Below, piece after piece: positions 63,740-64,000 of a stretch of DNA of 64,000 bases. The translations under genes and the position numbers were made by a program. Location: NCBI RefSeq assembly GCF_004331155.1, contig NZ_SJNZ01000013.1, positions 41,023 through 105,022 of the forward strand, read 5' to 3'. The stretch comes from Acinetobacter terrestris (lineage in GTDB: Bacteria > Pseudomonadota > Gammaproteobacteria > Pseudomonadales > Moraxellaceae). Under the pieces are notes generated by a model. The model saw nothing but the letters and a program-made list of their open reading frames with translations. It was not told the origin of the DNA and made no database searches. How positions within the stretch are numbered: position 1 is the first letter of the stretch; every line of letters begins with the position of its first letter.

Positions 63740-64000
63740 CGATAATATGAAGTTTGATATGTGCTGAATTAGCAGGAGACTTTCACTTGGGATATGCTAG
63801 GCAGCTAACCGATAAAAGTTCTCTGCTATTTGATTTGGCGTTTTAAAATCCAAACTCTTTTGAATTCTTCGCTGATTATAAAATAACACAATGTATTTTG
63901 TAATATCTGCTTTAGCTTCATCTCTGGTTTTATAGTTGCAATGATGCACTAATTCATTCTTGAGTATGCCCCAGAAACTTTCAATCGGTGCATTATCGTA
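63740..64000 (-). mobile_element. 3' end of an IS3-family insertion sequence (cut by window edge)
   Basis: The transposase 3' end (63797-64000) and some bases beyond it belong to an insertion sequence that continues to the right. I place the outer end only roughly: the terminal inverted repeat should lie left of the stop codon, perhaps around TGTGCTGAATTAGCAGGAGA near 63760-63779, but I cannot confirm it without the other end. Confidence 0.6.
63797..64000 (-). CDS. IS3-family transposase, C-terminal part
   Basis: The last 67 residues of an IS3-type OrfB integrase, ending LAA-stop at 63797. YDNAPIESFWGILKNEL carries the catalytic glutamate (the E of ESFWG) of the DDE motif. YNQRRIQKSLDFKTPNQIAE is the usual ending of IS3-family transposases. 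The frame runs off the right edge intact, so the element may be complete outside the window. It lies 232 bases after the roxA stop. Confidence 0.93.
   Translation of the reverse strand, partial: YDNAPIESFWGILKNELVHHCNYKTRDEAKADITKYIVLFYNQRRIQKSLDFKTPNQIAENFYRLAA

Noticed and set aside
1..64000. CRISPR arrays, tRNA or rRNA genes, integrases, toxin-antitoxin pairs, restriction or other defence genes
   Set aside because: I looked for regularly spaced repeats, cloverleaf-type segments and such protein motifs and saw none. The only mobile-element signal is the IS3 transposase end at the right edge.

Overview
The window is chromosomal DNA of a gammaproteobacterium, almost certainly Acinetobacter. 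Base composition is AT-rich. The evidence is the protein sequences and gene groupings: clpA-clpS-DUF6776-argC, an Acinetobacter-type long PldA, a PutA without a DNA-binding domain facing an Lrp-type regulator, ktrAB-type potassium uptake, and the isc cluster. I cannot assign a species. No tRNA, rRNA, CRISPR array, prophage, plasmid origin or recognisable defence system was seen. The only mobile DNA is the 3' end of an IS3-family transposase at the right edge.

Layout. 1-7.6 kb, mostly minus strand: YnfA membrane protein, ClpA/ClpS (regulated proteolysis), a membrane coiled-coil protein, ArgC, an orphan acidic protein, a YgjP-type metallopeptidase and RpiA. 7.7-12 kb, plus strand: IlvA, a decayed membrane-protein ORF, and a two-gene potassium transporter (KtrA/KtrB type). 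12-17.6 kb, minus strand: PldA, an M16 peptidase, a remnant pair of tiny membrane ORFs and a GNAT acetyltransferase. 17.7-25.8 kb, mixed: PfkB kinase, Rieske protein, YqiJ-like membrane protein, YidB-like protein, DUF6231, DUF2797, PpiD, HU, a phasin and an SCP2-like membrane protein. 25.8-31.3 kb, plus strand: a complete isc operon (iscR-iscS-iscU-iscA-hscB-hscA-fdx) behind a promoter that carries a clear type 1 IscR operator.

31.4-39.2 kb, minus strand: a membrane class III nucleotide cyclase, a HIT protein, Mfd and AspA. 39.6-45.6 kb: the proline-use module (PutP, an Lrp/AsnC regulator transcribed divergently from putA, and PutA). 45.9-51.2 kb: TrmA and accessory genes (FadL-type porin, phosphodiester-glycosidase-like protein, LRAT-like protein, SRPBCC protein). 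51.5-57.5 kb: GlnS, PpiB, LpxH, an HpaI-type aldolase, a nitroreductase and a zinc-ribbon protein. 57.5-61.3 kb, minus strand: EamA exporter, fructose-bisphosphate aldolase, a small lipoprotein and phosphoglycerate kinase. 61.4-63.6 kb, plus strand: DUF2237, a Maf-type pyrophosphatase and the ribosomal oxygenase RoxA. The IS3 fragment ends the window.

Most of the window is core metabolism and maintenance. I did not find a convincing undescribed multi-gene system. The least explained features are two decayed or tiny membrane-protein loci (9394-9828 and 16500-16834), dispersed palindromic intergenic elements (6838-6941 and 53896-54003), a 15-bp perfect hairpin inside the isc operon, and a few orphan genes. 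Several genes were given starts downstream of the longest possible frame, where a ribosome-binding site or the family start supports it; these choices are noted per gene.
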